Shown here piece after piece: positions 57,395 through 64,000 of a stretch of 64,000 nucleotides of DNA (its first letter is position 1; every line of letters begins with the position of its first letter). This DNA comes from JACKNG01 sp050184115. GTDB lineage: Bacteria > Pseudomonadota > Gammaproteobacteria > Ga0077536. The translations under genes were made by a program, and so were the position numbers. The notes beneath the pieces were generated by a model, which was not told where the DNA came from, ran no database searches, and worked only from the letters and a program-made list of their open reading frames with translations. The DNA is taken from contig JBFXAQ010000008.1 in NCBI GenBank assembly GCA_050184115.1, positions 124,001 to 188,000 of the forward strand, written 5' to 3'.

Positions 57395-57480
57395 GTGAAC
57401 CTCCGCATGGATCGGGATGAGTGGGGAGCGGGCATTCTGCCATCGCCCCCCGGGTGATGGTAGCGCGCGGGACGCGTCAT

Positions 57481-58452
57481 TCAGGCGACGCGATCGGGTG
57501 GTTCGCGGCCGGCGAAGAAGGCGTCGAGATTCGCCACCACGCGCAGGCCCATGGCAACGCGCGTTTCCTGCGTGGCGCTGCCGAGGTGCGGCAATAACAC
57601 CACGTTATCGAGGGTTTTCAGCGCCATCGGCACGGCGGGTTCGCCTGCGTATACGTCAAGCCCGGCGCCGGCAATGCGGCGTGCGCGTAGCGCATCGATC
57701 AGTGCTTGCTGGTCAACGACTTCGCCGCGCGCGGTGTTGACCAGATAGGCGTGCGCGGGCATGCGCGCGAGGCGCTCGGCGTTGATCAGGTGACGCGTGG
57801 CGGCGCCACCCGGGCAATGCAGCGAGACGAAGTCGGACGTCTCGAGCAGGCTTTCGATGTCGTCACAGGCGACCGCGGCGAGCTGCGCGGTGACGGCGTC
57901 CGGGACCGCGCTCGGGTTGAAGTAACGGATGCGCATGCCGAAGCCGTGGTGCGCGCGGGCGGCGACGGCGCGGGCGATGCGACCGAAACCGACGAGGCCC
58001 AGCGTCTTGCCGCTGACACGCGTGCCGAGCAACTGCGTCGGTGCCCACCCGGACCACGTCCCCTCGCGCACCAGGCGCTCGCCCTCGCCGGTGCGTCGCG
58101 CCACCATCAGCATCAAGGTCATCGCGAGGTCGGCCGTACAGTCGGTCAGCACGCCCGGGGTGTTGGTGACGGCGACATGCGCGCGCCGCGCGGCTTCGAG
58201 ATCGATGTGATTGAAGCCGACGCCGAAGTTGGCCACGATGCGCGCCCGTGGCGGCGAGCGGTCGAACAGGGCGGCATCGATGACGTCGGTCACGGTCGGA
58301 CACACGGCGTCGGCCGTGGCCAGCGCGTGGGCGAACTCGTCCGGACCGAGCGGTCGATCGTCGGCGTTGGGTACGAGCTCGTAGCGTTCACCGAGGACGC
58401 CCTCTACTGCCGCCGGCCAGCGGCGGGTGAGGACGACCCGCGGCCGGCTCAC
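57481..58452 (-). CDS. D-2-hydroxyacid dehydrogenase, hydroxypyruvate/glyoxylate reductase type
   Basis: A 323-residue NAD(P)-dependent reductase. The dinucleotide loop GLVGFGRIARAVAARA is typical, and the catalytic trio is present: Arg in NTARGEVVDQQAL, Glu in LDVYAGEP and His in LLPHLGSAT. GTG at 58452 overlaps the stop of the aminotransferase gene by 4 nt (GTGA), so the two products are made together. The aminotransferase would produce hydroxypyruvate, and this enzyme can reduce it to glycerate or reduce glyoxylate to glycolate. That is the basis of the specificity assignment. Confidence 0.9.
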   Translation of the reverse strand: MSRPRVVLTRRWPAAVEGVLGERYELVPNADDRPLGPDEFAHALATADAVCPTVTDVIDAALFDRSPPRARIVANFGVGFNHIDLEAARRAHVAVTNTPGVLTDCTADLAMTLMLMVARRTGEGERLVREGTWSGWAPTQLLGTRVSGKTLGLVGFGRIARAVAARAHHGFGMRIRYFNPSAVPDAVTAQLAAVACDDIESLLETSDFVSLHCPGGAATRHLINAERLARMPAHAYLVNTARGEVVDQQALIDALRARRIAGAGLDVYAGEPAVPMALKTLDNVVLLPHLGSATQETRVAMGLRVVANLDAFFAGREPPDRVA

Positions 58453-59642
58453 CGCGAGGCTGTCTCGCGCAGGAAGGCCTGGGCGGCACCGACACCGGCA
58501 CCAGGCACGATGTCGATGCCGCAATCGAGCAGCGCCATCTCGGTCCCGGCCAGTGCGCCGAGGATCATGACCTCGTTGAGATCACCCAGGTGGCCGATGC
58601 GGAAGACCTTGCCGGCGACGTCGGCAAGCCCGCCGCCGAGCGAGAGGTTGTAGCGCTCGTAGGCGGTCCGCACGACCTGGCCGGAGTCCTTGCCTTCCGG
58701 CACGAGGATCGCGCTGACGGTATTGGAGTAGAGCTTCGGATCGCGTGCGCAGAGATCGAGCCCCCACGCGGCGACGGCGCGGCGTACCGCCTCGCCGTAA
58801 CGCGCATGGCGCGCGAAGACATTCTCCAGGCCCTCTTCCAGCAGCATGTCGACGGCCGCGCGCAGGCCGCGCAACAGGGTCATGGCCGGCGTGTAGGGGA
58901 AGTAACCGTCGGCATTGGCGCCCATCATCTGGTCGAAATCGAAGTAGCTGCGCGGACTCTTCGCGCTCTTGCGCGCTTCGAGCGCCTTCTGGCTGACGCA
59001 CACGATGCCTAGGCCGGTCGGCAGCATGAGGCCCTTCTGTGATCCGCTGACGGCGAGATCGACACCCCACTCGTCCATGCGGAAATCGATGCTGCCGATG
59101 GCGCTGACACCGTCGCTGGCGAGCAGTGCCGGGTGCTTGCAGTCGTCGAGAATGCGCCTCACCGCAGCGAGATCGCTGGTCACGCCGGTGGCGGTCTCGT
59201 TGTGCGTGACGAGCACCATCTTGATGCTGTGCGCGGTGTCTGCGGCGAGAATCTCGGCGTAGCGCTCGAGCGGTACGCCCTCGCCCCACGGCACCTTGAC
59301 CAGTTCGACGTCCATGCCGAGGCGCCGGCAGCTCTCCGCCCACAGGTGACTGAACTGGCCGTAACGGCCGGCCAGCACACGATCGCCGGGGCTGAGCGTG
59401 TTGCTGATGCCGGCATCCCAACCGCCGGAACCGGACGACGGGAAGACGAAGACCTGGCCGCTCTCGGTCTTGAAGATCTTCTTCAGATCGGCGAACAGCG
59501 GCAGGGTGAACTTGGGGTGGTCCGGCGCCCGGTGATCCTCGAGCGGCACGTCCATCGCGCGCCTCACGCGCTCCGGGATGTTGGTGGGACCAGGGACGAA
59601 AAGGGCATTCCTTCCAGGCACGATGCATTCTCCGGTTGCCAT
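58449..59642 (-). CDS. Serine-glyoxylate aminotransferase
   Basis: A PLP class V aminotransferase of 397 residues matching SgaA of the methylotroph serine cycle: NALFVPGPTNIPERVRRAM, FPSSGSGGWDAGISNTL, GRYGQFSHLWAE, VLVTHNETATGVTSDLAAVR and the PLP lysine in SGSQKGLMLPTGLGIVCVS. It converts serine plus glyoxylate to hydroxypyruvate plus glycine, and is coupled to the reductase gene. ATG at 59642 gives MATGECIVPGRN; GTG at 59621 (VPGRN) has a GGAGA site 7 nt away and is an equally credible start. Confidence 0.93.
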   Translation of the reverse strand: MATGECIVPGRNALFVPGPTNIPERVRRAMDVPLEDHRAPDHPKFTLPLFADLKKIFKTESGQVFVFPSSGSGGWDAGISNTLSPGDRVLAGRYGQFSHLWAESCRRLGMDVELVKVPWGEGVPLERYAEILAADTAHSIKMVLVTHNETATGVTSDLAAVRRILDDCKHPALLASDGVSAIGSIDFRMDEWGVDLAVSGSQKGLMLPTGLGIVCVSQKALEARKSAKSPRSYFDFDQMMGANADGYFPYTPAMTLLRGLRAAVDMLLEEGLENVFARHARYGEAVRRAVAAWGLDLCARDPKLYSNTVSAILVPEGKDSGQVVRTAYERYNLSLGGGLADVAGKVFRIGHLGDLNEVMILGALAGTEMALLDCGIDIVPGAGVGAAQAFLRETASR

Positions 59643-59739
59643 ACGCTGCCGGAAACCGCTCTTTCGACGTCAGACGGATTTCGTGGGGCGCAGATCAGGT
59701 TGGGTTCGTCGCGGCCGCCAGGCATCTGCGCGGCGGCCC

Positions 59740-59781
59740 CCGAACGGCGAGCGCGGTACTCTACACGCGGCTCGCCGTCGG
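59740..59781 (-). other. Hairpin between metZ and the aminotransferase gene
   Basis: CCGACGGCGAG (minus strand, 59781-59771) pairs with CTCGCCGTTCGG (59751-59740), an 11-bp stem with one bulged T around a 19-nt loop. It lies 20 nt past the metZ stop. There is no T-run, so it may be a weak terminator or an mRNA 3'-end stabiliser. Confidence 0.4.
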
Positions 59782-59800
59782 GCGCAAACCGGGCGCCGGC

Positions 59801-60988
59801 TCAGGCCGCGGCAGGCATGGCCCGGGCGAGGTCGGCGACGAGATCGCCGGCGTCCTCGAGCCCGATCGACAGCCGCAGCAGGCCCTCGCTGACACCCATG
59901 GCGTCGCGCTCGGCCTGGCTGAGCCGACCGTGGGTGGTCGTCGCCGGGTGGGTGACGATGCTCTTGGCGTCACCAAGGTTGGCGGTGATGGAGAAGAAGC
60001 GCAGGTGGTCGACGACGTGCCAGGCGGCAGCACGGTCGGCGAGTTCGAAGCTGACGATGCCGCCGAAGCCGCTCTGCTGGCGCGCCGCCAGCGCATGCTG
60101 GGGATGCGAGGCCAGCCCCGGGTAGTACACCCGCCGCACCTGCGGCTGCTGCTCGAGCCAGCGCGCGACGACCAGGGCGTTGTGACAATGGCGCTCCATG
60201 CGGATCGGTAAGGTCTCCAGTCCCTTGAGGAAGACCCAGGCATTGAACGGGCTCATGCTGGGCCCGGCCGTGCGCAGGAACGGGAAGACCTTCTTGTCGA
60301 CGATCTCGGCCGGGCCGACGATGGCGCCACCGAGGCAGCGGCCCTGGCCGTCGAGGAACTTGGTCGCCGAATGGATGACGAGATCGGCGCCGAGCGCGAG
60401 CGGGCGCTGCAGCGCCGGCGTGCAGAAGCAGTTGTCGACCACCAGCCACGCGCCGTGCTCACGCGCCAGCGCCGACAGCGCGGCGAGGTCGGCGACCTCG
60501 GTCAGCGGGTTCGACGGCGTCTCCAGGAACAGCATGCGCGTCGCCGGCGTGATGGCCGCGCGCCAGGCCTCGAGATCGGTCAGGTCGACCAGCGTCGCCT
60601 GCACGCCGAAGCGCGGCAGCACGTTGGCGAACAGGGACACCGAGGTGCCGAAGATGCTGCGCGAGGCGACAATGTGATCGCCGGCGGCCAGGGTGGCCAT
60701 GACGAGGCTCAGAATGGCGCTCATGCCCGAGGCCGTGGCGATGGCGCGTTCGCCTCCTTCCAGCGCAGCGAGCCGCTCCTCGAAACCACGCACGGTCGGG
60801 TTGGTGAAGCGGCTGTAGACATTGCCCGGCTCGTCGCCGGCAAAGCGCGCGGCGGCCTGCGCCGCGCTCTCGAAGCAGAAGCTCGAGGTCAGAAAGAGCG
60901 CTTCGCTGTGCTCCATCTCGGCCGTGCGAAACAAACCGGCGCGGCAGGCGAGCGTGGCGAGCGCGGGAGAATCGAATTGATCGTTCAT
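59801..60988 (-). CDS. metZ: O-succinylhomoserine sulfhydrylase
   Basis: MetZ makes homocysteine directly from O-succinylhomoserine and sulfide. The 395-residue Cys/Met-metabolism PLP enzyme starts MNDQFDSPALATLACRAG and has NVYSRFTNPTVRGFEERLAALEG, ATASGMSAIL, the PLP lysine in LVIHSATKFLDGQGRCLGGAIVG and FFSITANLGDAKSIVTHPATTTHG. The GNVYSRFTNPTV/FLDGQGR set is that of MetZ rather than MetB. An AAGGGG ribosome site is 9 nt from ATG 60988. The leader contains a SAM-II riboswitch, so expression should fall when SAM is plentiful. It is downstream of purF, as in Pseudomonas. Confidence 0.95.
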   Translation of the reverse strand: MNDQFDSPALATLACRAGLFRTAEMEHSEALFLTSSFCFESAAQAAARFAGDEPGNVYSRFTNPTVRGFEERLAALEGGERAIATASGMSAILSLVMATLAAGDHIVASRSIFGTSVSLFANVLPRFGVQATLVDLTDLEAWRAAITPATRMLFLETPSNPLTEVADLAALSALAREHGAWLVVDNCFCTPALQRPLALGADLVIHSATKFLDGQGRCLGGAIVGPAEIVDKKVFPFLRTAGPSMSPFNAWVFLKGLETLPIRMERHCHNALVVARWLEQQPQVRRVYYPGLASHPQHALAARQQSGFGGIVSFELADRAAAWHVVDHLRFFSITANLGDAKSIVTHPATTTHGRLSQAERDAMGVSEGLLRLSIGLEDAGDLVADLARAMPAAA

Positions 60989-61080
60989 GCGGAAGTGCCC
61001 CTTCGTTTGGGCCTCGTCGGCGAGGCCGGGGCGGGCGGCGGAAATGACCGCCACGGCGCACACCAGGGGACGGCGTGCAT
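60985..61080 (-). other. 31-codon leader frame coupled to metZ
   Basis: ATG at 61080 lies inside the 3' strand of the riboswitch P2 helix (GCGATG). The frame runs 31 codons (MHAVPWCAPW, Pro/Arg-rich thereafter) and ends at TGA 60987-60985, which overlaps the metZ start (ATGA). No ribosome site is visible for the ATG. Whether it is translated is unknown. Confidence 0.4.
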
Positions 61081-61130
61081 CGCTTTAGCGGTATTTCTCA
61101 GGCGCCCGCAAGCTGATGTCAAATCGGCGC
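61078..61130 (-). promoter_or_regulatory. SAM-II (metA-type) riboswitch
   Basis: Read on the minus strand: P1 is GCGCC (61130-61126) with GGCGC (61106-61102). The L1 loop begins GATTTG, then the P2 5' strand CATCAGCTTGC (61118-61108). After P1 comes CTGAGAAATAC and the P2 3' strand GCTAAAGCGATG (61089-61078). P2 pairs CATC with GATG, GC with GC, CTT with AAG and the final GC with GC, with a bulged A and the A/U positions where SAM sits. The GATTTG...GCTTGC...GCTAAAG order is the conserved SAM-II signature. It lies 90 nt before metZ and about 8 nt after a predicted transcript start. Recognition is from memory of the family, without covariance-model scoring. Confidence 0.85.
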
Positions 61131-61144
61131 AGAATGCGGCGCGC

Positions 61145-61174
61145 ACCGTAATGCATGGTGCGCGAGGCTGTCAA
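61145..61174 (-). promoter_or_regulatory. Putative metZ promoter
   Basis: A perfect TTGACA (61169-61174, minus) and TACGGT (61145-61150, the key T, A and T matched) are 18 nt apart. The predicted start near 61138 puts the riboswitch at the extreme 5' end of the transcript, as usual for this class. The inverted repeat GCGCACC/GGTGCGC (61141-61163) overlaps the spacer and could instead be part of the purF 3' end. Confidence 0.4.
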
Positions 61175-61184
61175 ATGCCGCGAT

Positions 61185-62714
61185 TCAGCCGTCGGCCCCG
61201 GCACTGCTGGCGGTGAAGAGGTCGCGCAGCGAATCCTCGTCGCGACCGCGCTTCTCTTTCGCCTCGTCGGAGCGGATACGGCTCACCTGATCGAGGTAAC
61301 CGGCACTGACGTCACCGGTGACGTAGTGACCGCTGAAGCAGGATTGTTCGAAGTCGTGGATGTCCGGATTACCGCGACGTGCGGCGTCGACCAGGGCCTC
61401 GAGATCCTGGTAGATGAGTCGATCGGCGCCGATGAGCCGGCAGATCTCGTCCTCGTCGCGGTTGTGCGCGATGAGTTCGTCGCTGGTCGGCATGTCGATG
61501 CCGTAGACGTTCGGAAAGCGCACCGGTGGCGCGGCGGAGGCGAAGTAGACCTTGGCCGCACCGGCGTCGCGGGCCATTTCGATGATCTGCCCGGAGGTCG
61601 TACCGCGGACGATGGAGTCGTCCACCAGCAGTACGTTCTTGCCCTCGAATTCGAGACCGATGGCATTCAGCTTCTGGCGTACCGATTTCCGCCTGAGTGC
61701 CTGGCCGGGCATGATGAAGGTACGCGGAATGTAACGGTTCTTGATGAAACCCTCGCGGTACTTGACGTCGAGGGTATGGGCGAGTTCGAGTGCCGCGGTA
61801 CGCGCCGTATCGGGGATGGGGATGACGACGTCGATGTCGTGATCCCGCCACTCGCGCACGATCTTCTCGGCCAGCGCCTCGCCCATGCGCATGCGCGCCT
61901 TGTGCACCGAGATGCCATCGATGATCGAATCGGGCCTGGCGAAGTAGACGTGCTCGAAGATGCACGGCGCATAGCCACCGCCGCTGGCGCACTGGCGCCG
62001 CTCGAGAGCACCCTGCTTGCTGATGAACACGGCCTCACCGGGGGCGATGTCATCGACCAGTTCGAAGCCAAGCGCATCGATCGCGACGGACTCCGAGGCC
62101 ACGGCGTACTCCATCCCATCCGGCGTCTCACGACGACCGTAGACGATCGGGCGTATTCCATAGGGATCGCGAAAGGCGACGATGCCGACCCCGGTGATGA
62201 GGGCGACGACGGCATAGGCGCCGCTGCAGCGTTCGTGCACACGGGCGACCGCCGCGAAGACGTCCTCGGCATCGATGCGCAGCTTGCCCCGGCGTTGCAG
62301 TTCGTGGGCGAACACGTTCAGCAGCACTTCCGAGTCCGACTCGGTGTTGATGTGGCGCAGTTCGTCCTCGTAGAGTTCCTGCCTGAGTTTCGCCGAGTTG
62401 GTCAGGTTGCCGTTGTGCGCCAACGTGATGCCGTACGGCGAGTTGACGTAGAACGGTTGCGCCTCGGCGTTCGACGAGACGCCCGCAGTCGGGTAACGCA
62501 CGTGGCCGATACCCATGCGCCCGCGCAGGTTGAGCATGTGGCGGGTGTGGAATACGTCGCGCACGAGCCCGTTCGACTTGCGCAGGTAGAGTCGTCCATC
62601 CTCGTAGGTGGCGATACCCGCAGCGTCCTGTCCGCGATGCTGGAGCACCGTCAGGCCGTCGTAGAGCATCTGGTTGACGGCCGACCTGGCCACGATGCCG
62701 ATGATTCCACACAC
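61185..62714 (-). CDS. purF: Amidophosphoribosyltransferase
   Basis: PurF commits PRPP to purine synthesis. The 509-residue protein begins (V/M)CGIIGIVAR, so Cys2 becomes the N-terminal glutaminase nucleophile. The PRPP loop is in VLLVDDSIVRGTTSGQIIEMARDAGA. The start is GTG at 62714. No upstream PurR site is evident. It is 15 nt after cvpA, as in many Gammaproteobacteria. Confidence 0.97.
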   Translation of the reverse strand: MCGIIGIVARSAVNQMLYDGLTVLQHRGQDAAGIATYEDGRLYLRKSNGLVRDVFHTRHMLNLRGRMGIGHVRYPTAGVSSNAEAQPFYVNSPYGITLAHNGNLTNSAKLRQELYEDELRHINTESDSEVLLNVFAHELQRRGKLRIDAEDVFAAVARVHERCSGAYAVVALITGVGIVAFRDPYGIRPIVYGRRETPDGMEYAVASESVAIDALGFELVDDIAPGEAVFISKQGALERRQCASGGGYAPCIFEHVYFARPDSIIDGISVHKARMRMGEALAEKIVREWRDHDIDVVIPIPDTARTAALELAHTLDVKYREGFIKNRYIPRTFIMPGQALRRKSVRQKLNAIGLEFEGKNVLLVDDSIVRGTTSGQIIEMARDAGAAKVYFASAAPPVRFPNVYGIDMPTSDELIAHNRDEDEICRLIGADRLIYQDLEALVDAARRGNPDIHDFEQSCFSGHYVTGDVSAGYLDQVSRIRSDEAKEKRGRDEDSLRDLFTASSAGADG

Positions 62715-62729
62715 GTCAGTTCACCTGCT

Positions 62730-63218
62730 TCAGAAGGCGAATTTGCCGGCCAGTTCGGGCGGCAGCCAATGCAACGCGTAGAGCGCTGCGGTTTCGAACG
62801 GCGCGATGGTCTGCGCCTCCTGCCACCACGGTTGCGCGGGCAGGGGGGTGAGACCGGCCAGCAACACCACGATGCCGACTATCGCCGCCCCGCGCGCGAA
62901 ACCGAACAACGCGCCGAGCAGCCGATCGGTACCGCTGAGCCCGGTGCTCTCGAGCAGCTTGCCGATGAGAAAGTTGACGATACCGACACCGACCAGGGTC
63001 GCGATCAGAACCACCACGAAGGCGGCCACCAGGCGCGCCGTCGACACCGCGATGTACGGTTCCAGCATCACGCTGACGTTCGAGGAAAAGTGCATTGCCA
63101 TCCAGAACGCCGCCACCCATGCCAGGAGCGAGAGCATCTCCTTGACGAAGCCACGCAGCACGCTGATCAGTACCGAGACCAGGATGACGGCAACGATGGC
63201 GATGTCGGCCCAGTTCAT
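62730..63218 (-). CDS. cvpA: Colicin V production protein CvpA
   Basis: A 162-residue inner-membrane protein with four hydrophobic segments (about 4-22, 30-48, 65-84, 100-120). The family's NWADIAIVAVILVSVLISVLRGFVKEMLSLLAW opening and the ARGAAIVGIVVLLAG segment are clear. CvpA proteins affect envelope stress tolerance and purine-linked phenotypes, with unknown mechanism. It directly precedes purF. Upstream, 63219-63435 holds no gene I can identify. Confidence 0.93.
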   Translation of the reverse strand: MNWADIAIVAVILVSVLISVLRGFVKEMLSLLAWVAAFWMAMHFSSNVSVMLEPYIAVSTARLVAAFVVVLIATLVGVGIVNFLIGKLLESTGLSGTDRLLGALFGFARGAAIVGIVVLLAGLTPLPAQPWWQEAQTIAPFETAALYALHWLPPELAGKFAF

Positions 63219-63435
63219 ATCGGTGCCGCCGGCGGAGAGACCGCCGCGAGTTTAGCAAAGGAAGCACTGCACGAGTGAGCACACTTGCCCGAGAGCAGGG
63301 CGGCCATCGCGCGTGTGACGTGGTCGCCGCGGACTCAGCGGGCGTCGCCGGGTGACGCGCAAGCCGTTCATTCGGCGGCGAAGCTGCCCGGGCGGGATGA
63401 CCTGCGGCGGGCCGATCATCGGAGCCGTGTCGCAC

Positions 63436-64000
63436 TCATGGATAGTGCAGTAGCAATCCTTTCAATTCGAACTGCGCGGTCAGTCGTGCGCGTACCTGTT
63501 CGGCTTCGGCCCGGCTGCCCTGCGGCCCGACACGGACCTTGTAGACCAGTGCACCGGCCTCGGCACGTTTCTCGACGTAGCCGGGGTAGCCTGCGGCGCG
63601 CAACTTGTCGCTGAGGCGCGCAGCGTTCTCGGCATTGCCGAAACTGCCGAGCTGAACGGTCCAGGCGGGGTCGCCACCGCCGGCGGGGGGGGCCGGACGC
63701 GTCGCATCGTCATCGCTCGCCGGGATCGGCGACGGGACACGCTGAGGCGACCGCGCCGGGACCTCGACCGGCTTCGGTGCCAGCGTCGCGGGTTGCAAGG
63801 GTTCAGCCGGGGCAGCGGGCACGTCCGGCGCGGGCGACGTGACGGGCTCGGGCGGCGCGGGGGGCACGGGTTCGATGTCCTCGCCTGGCTCTGCCGGGCC
63901 GTCGCCGGGCGTGACCTCCTCGCTCATCGAAGCCTCGTCGCCGTCCGGCAATTCCACGCGCTCGGCGGCACGTTGCTCGAGTTCGGCGATGGCCGCCTCA
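63436..64000 (-). CDS. SPOR-domain protein (DedD-like), 5' end cut off
   Basis: The gene enters the window from the right edge; 187 codons are visible. A long Pro/Ala/Glu-rich linker leads to a C-terminal SPOR domain (final 80 residues: WTVQLGSFGNAENAARLSDKLRAAGYPGYV, then VYKVRVGPQGSRAEAEQVRARL). SPOR domains bind denuded septal peptidoglycan. The N-terminal membrane anchor expected for DedD-type proteins lies beyond the window. Position next to cvpA-purF matches the folC-dedD-cvpA-purF order. Confidence 0.88.
   Translation of the reverse strand, partial: EAAIAELEQRAAERVELPDGDEASMSEEVTPGDGPAEPGEDIEPVPPAPPEPVTSPAPDVPAAPAEPLQPATLAPKPVEVPARSPQRVPSPIPASDDDATRPAPPAGGGDPAWTVQLGSFGNAENAARLSDKLRAAGYPGYVEKRAEAGALVYKVRVGPQGSRAEAEQVRARLTAQFELKGLLLHYP

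Noticed and set aside
60989..61063. metZ start at GTG 61063 (25 residues longer)
   Set aside because: The extension is unlike MetZ N termini and has no ribosome site; ATG 60988 matches the family start.

Overview
The window is a housekeeping stretch of a high-GC (about two thirds G+C by eye) gammaproteobacterial chromosome. The evidence is gene order. It holds glyA-nrdR-ribD-ribE-ribBX-ribH-nusB-thiL, gyrA-pheA-tyrA-aroA-cmk-rpsA-ihfB-lapA-lapB-pyrF, pyrG-kdsA-eno-ftsB-ispD-ispF and a SPOR-protein/cvpA/purF/metZ block, together with class I adenylate cyclase and Mfd/CsiV. These are arrangements of the Pseudomonas/Chromatiales part of the class, and the order within it cannot be fixed here. 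I see no rRNA, tRNA, CRISPR array, prophage or complete insertion sequence. Genes are tightly packed, with many 1-14 nt overlaps.

Layout. 1-2999 (minus): an aldolase pair (HpcH/HpaI and RraA families) with two small exported proteins, then a periplasmic SoxYZ-like sulfur carrier. 3360-3920 (plus): a membrane-anchored DsrE-family protein. 3973-11022 (minus): thiamine, riboflavin and C1 genes. 11142-16426 (plus): cyaA, then an ATPase/phosphoribosyltransferase/methylthioinosine phosphorylase operon. 16641-32267 (minus): DNA repair, LPS control, ribosomal protein S1, aromatic amino acid genes and gyrase. 32386-34797: divergent mtnA and methylthioadenosine deaminase, which with mtnP give the methylthioinosine route of methionine salvage. 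34918-43355: rnt, then purB, a secretin-domain protein, purL and smr. 43494-52335 (minus): LLM flavoprotein, isoprenoid and cell-division genes, eno, kdsA, pyrG and a ClC channel. 52663-54336 (plus): formate-tetrahydrofolate ligase. 54724-64000 (minus): an oxidative-stress/decarboxylase group, hydroxypyruvate-reductase-like and serine-glyoxylate aminotransferase genes, metZ, purF, cvpA and a SPOR protein.

The best non-coding find is a SAM-II class riboswitch in front of metZ (61078-61130, minus). Its P1 helix and long P2 pseudoknot can be paired by hand. A 31-codon leader frame starts inside its P2 strand and ends on the metZ start codon. Two repeat types stand out: a three-copy family of long perfect or near-perfect AT-rich palindromes (16455, 38800, 44818), and a 139-140 bp tandem repeat (54376-54712) between convergent genes.

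Metabolic themes that link distant genes are: methionine/SAM/MTA turnover (metZ with riboswitch, mtnA, MTA deaminase, mtnP, and the adjacent hypoxanthine salvage enzyme); one-carbon and glyoxylate/serine metabolism (glyA, fhs, serine-glyoxylate aminotransferase, hydroxypyruvate-reductase-like); and purine synthesis (purB, purL, purF). All assignments come from reading the sequence; no database search was run.
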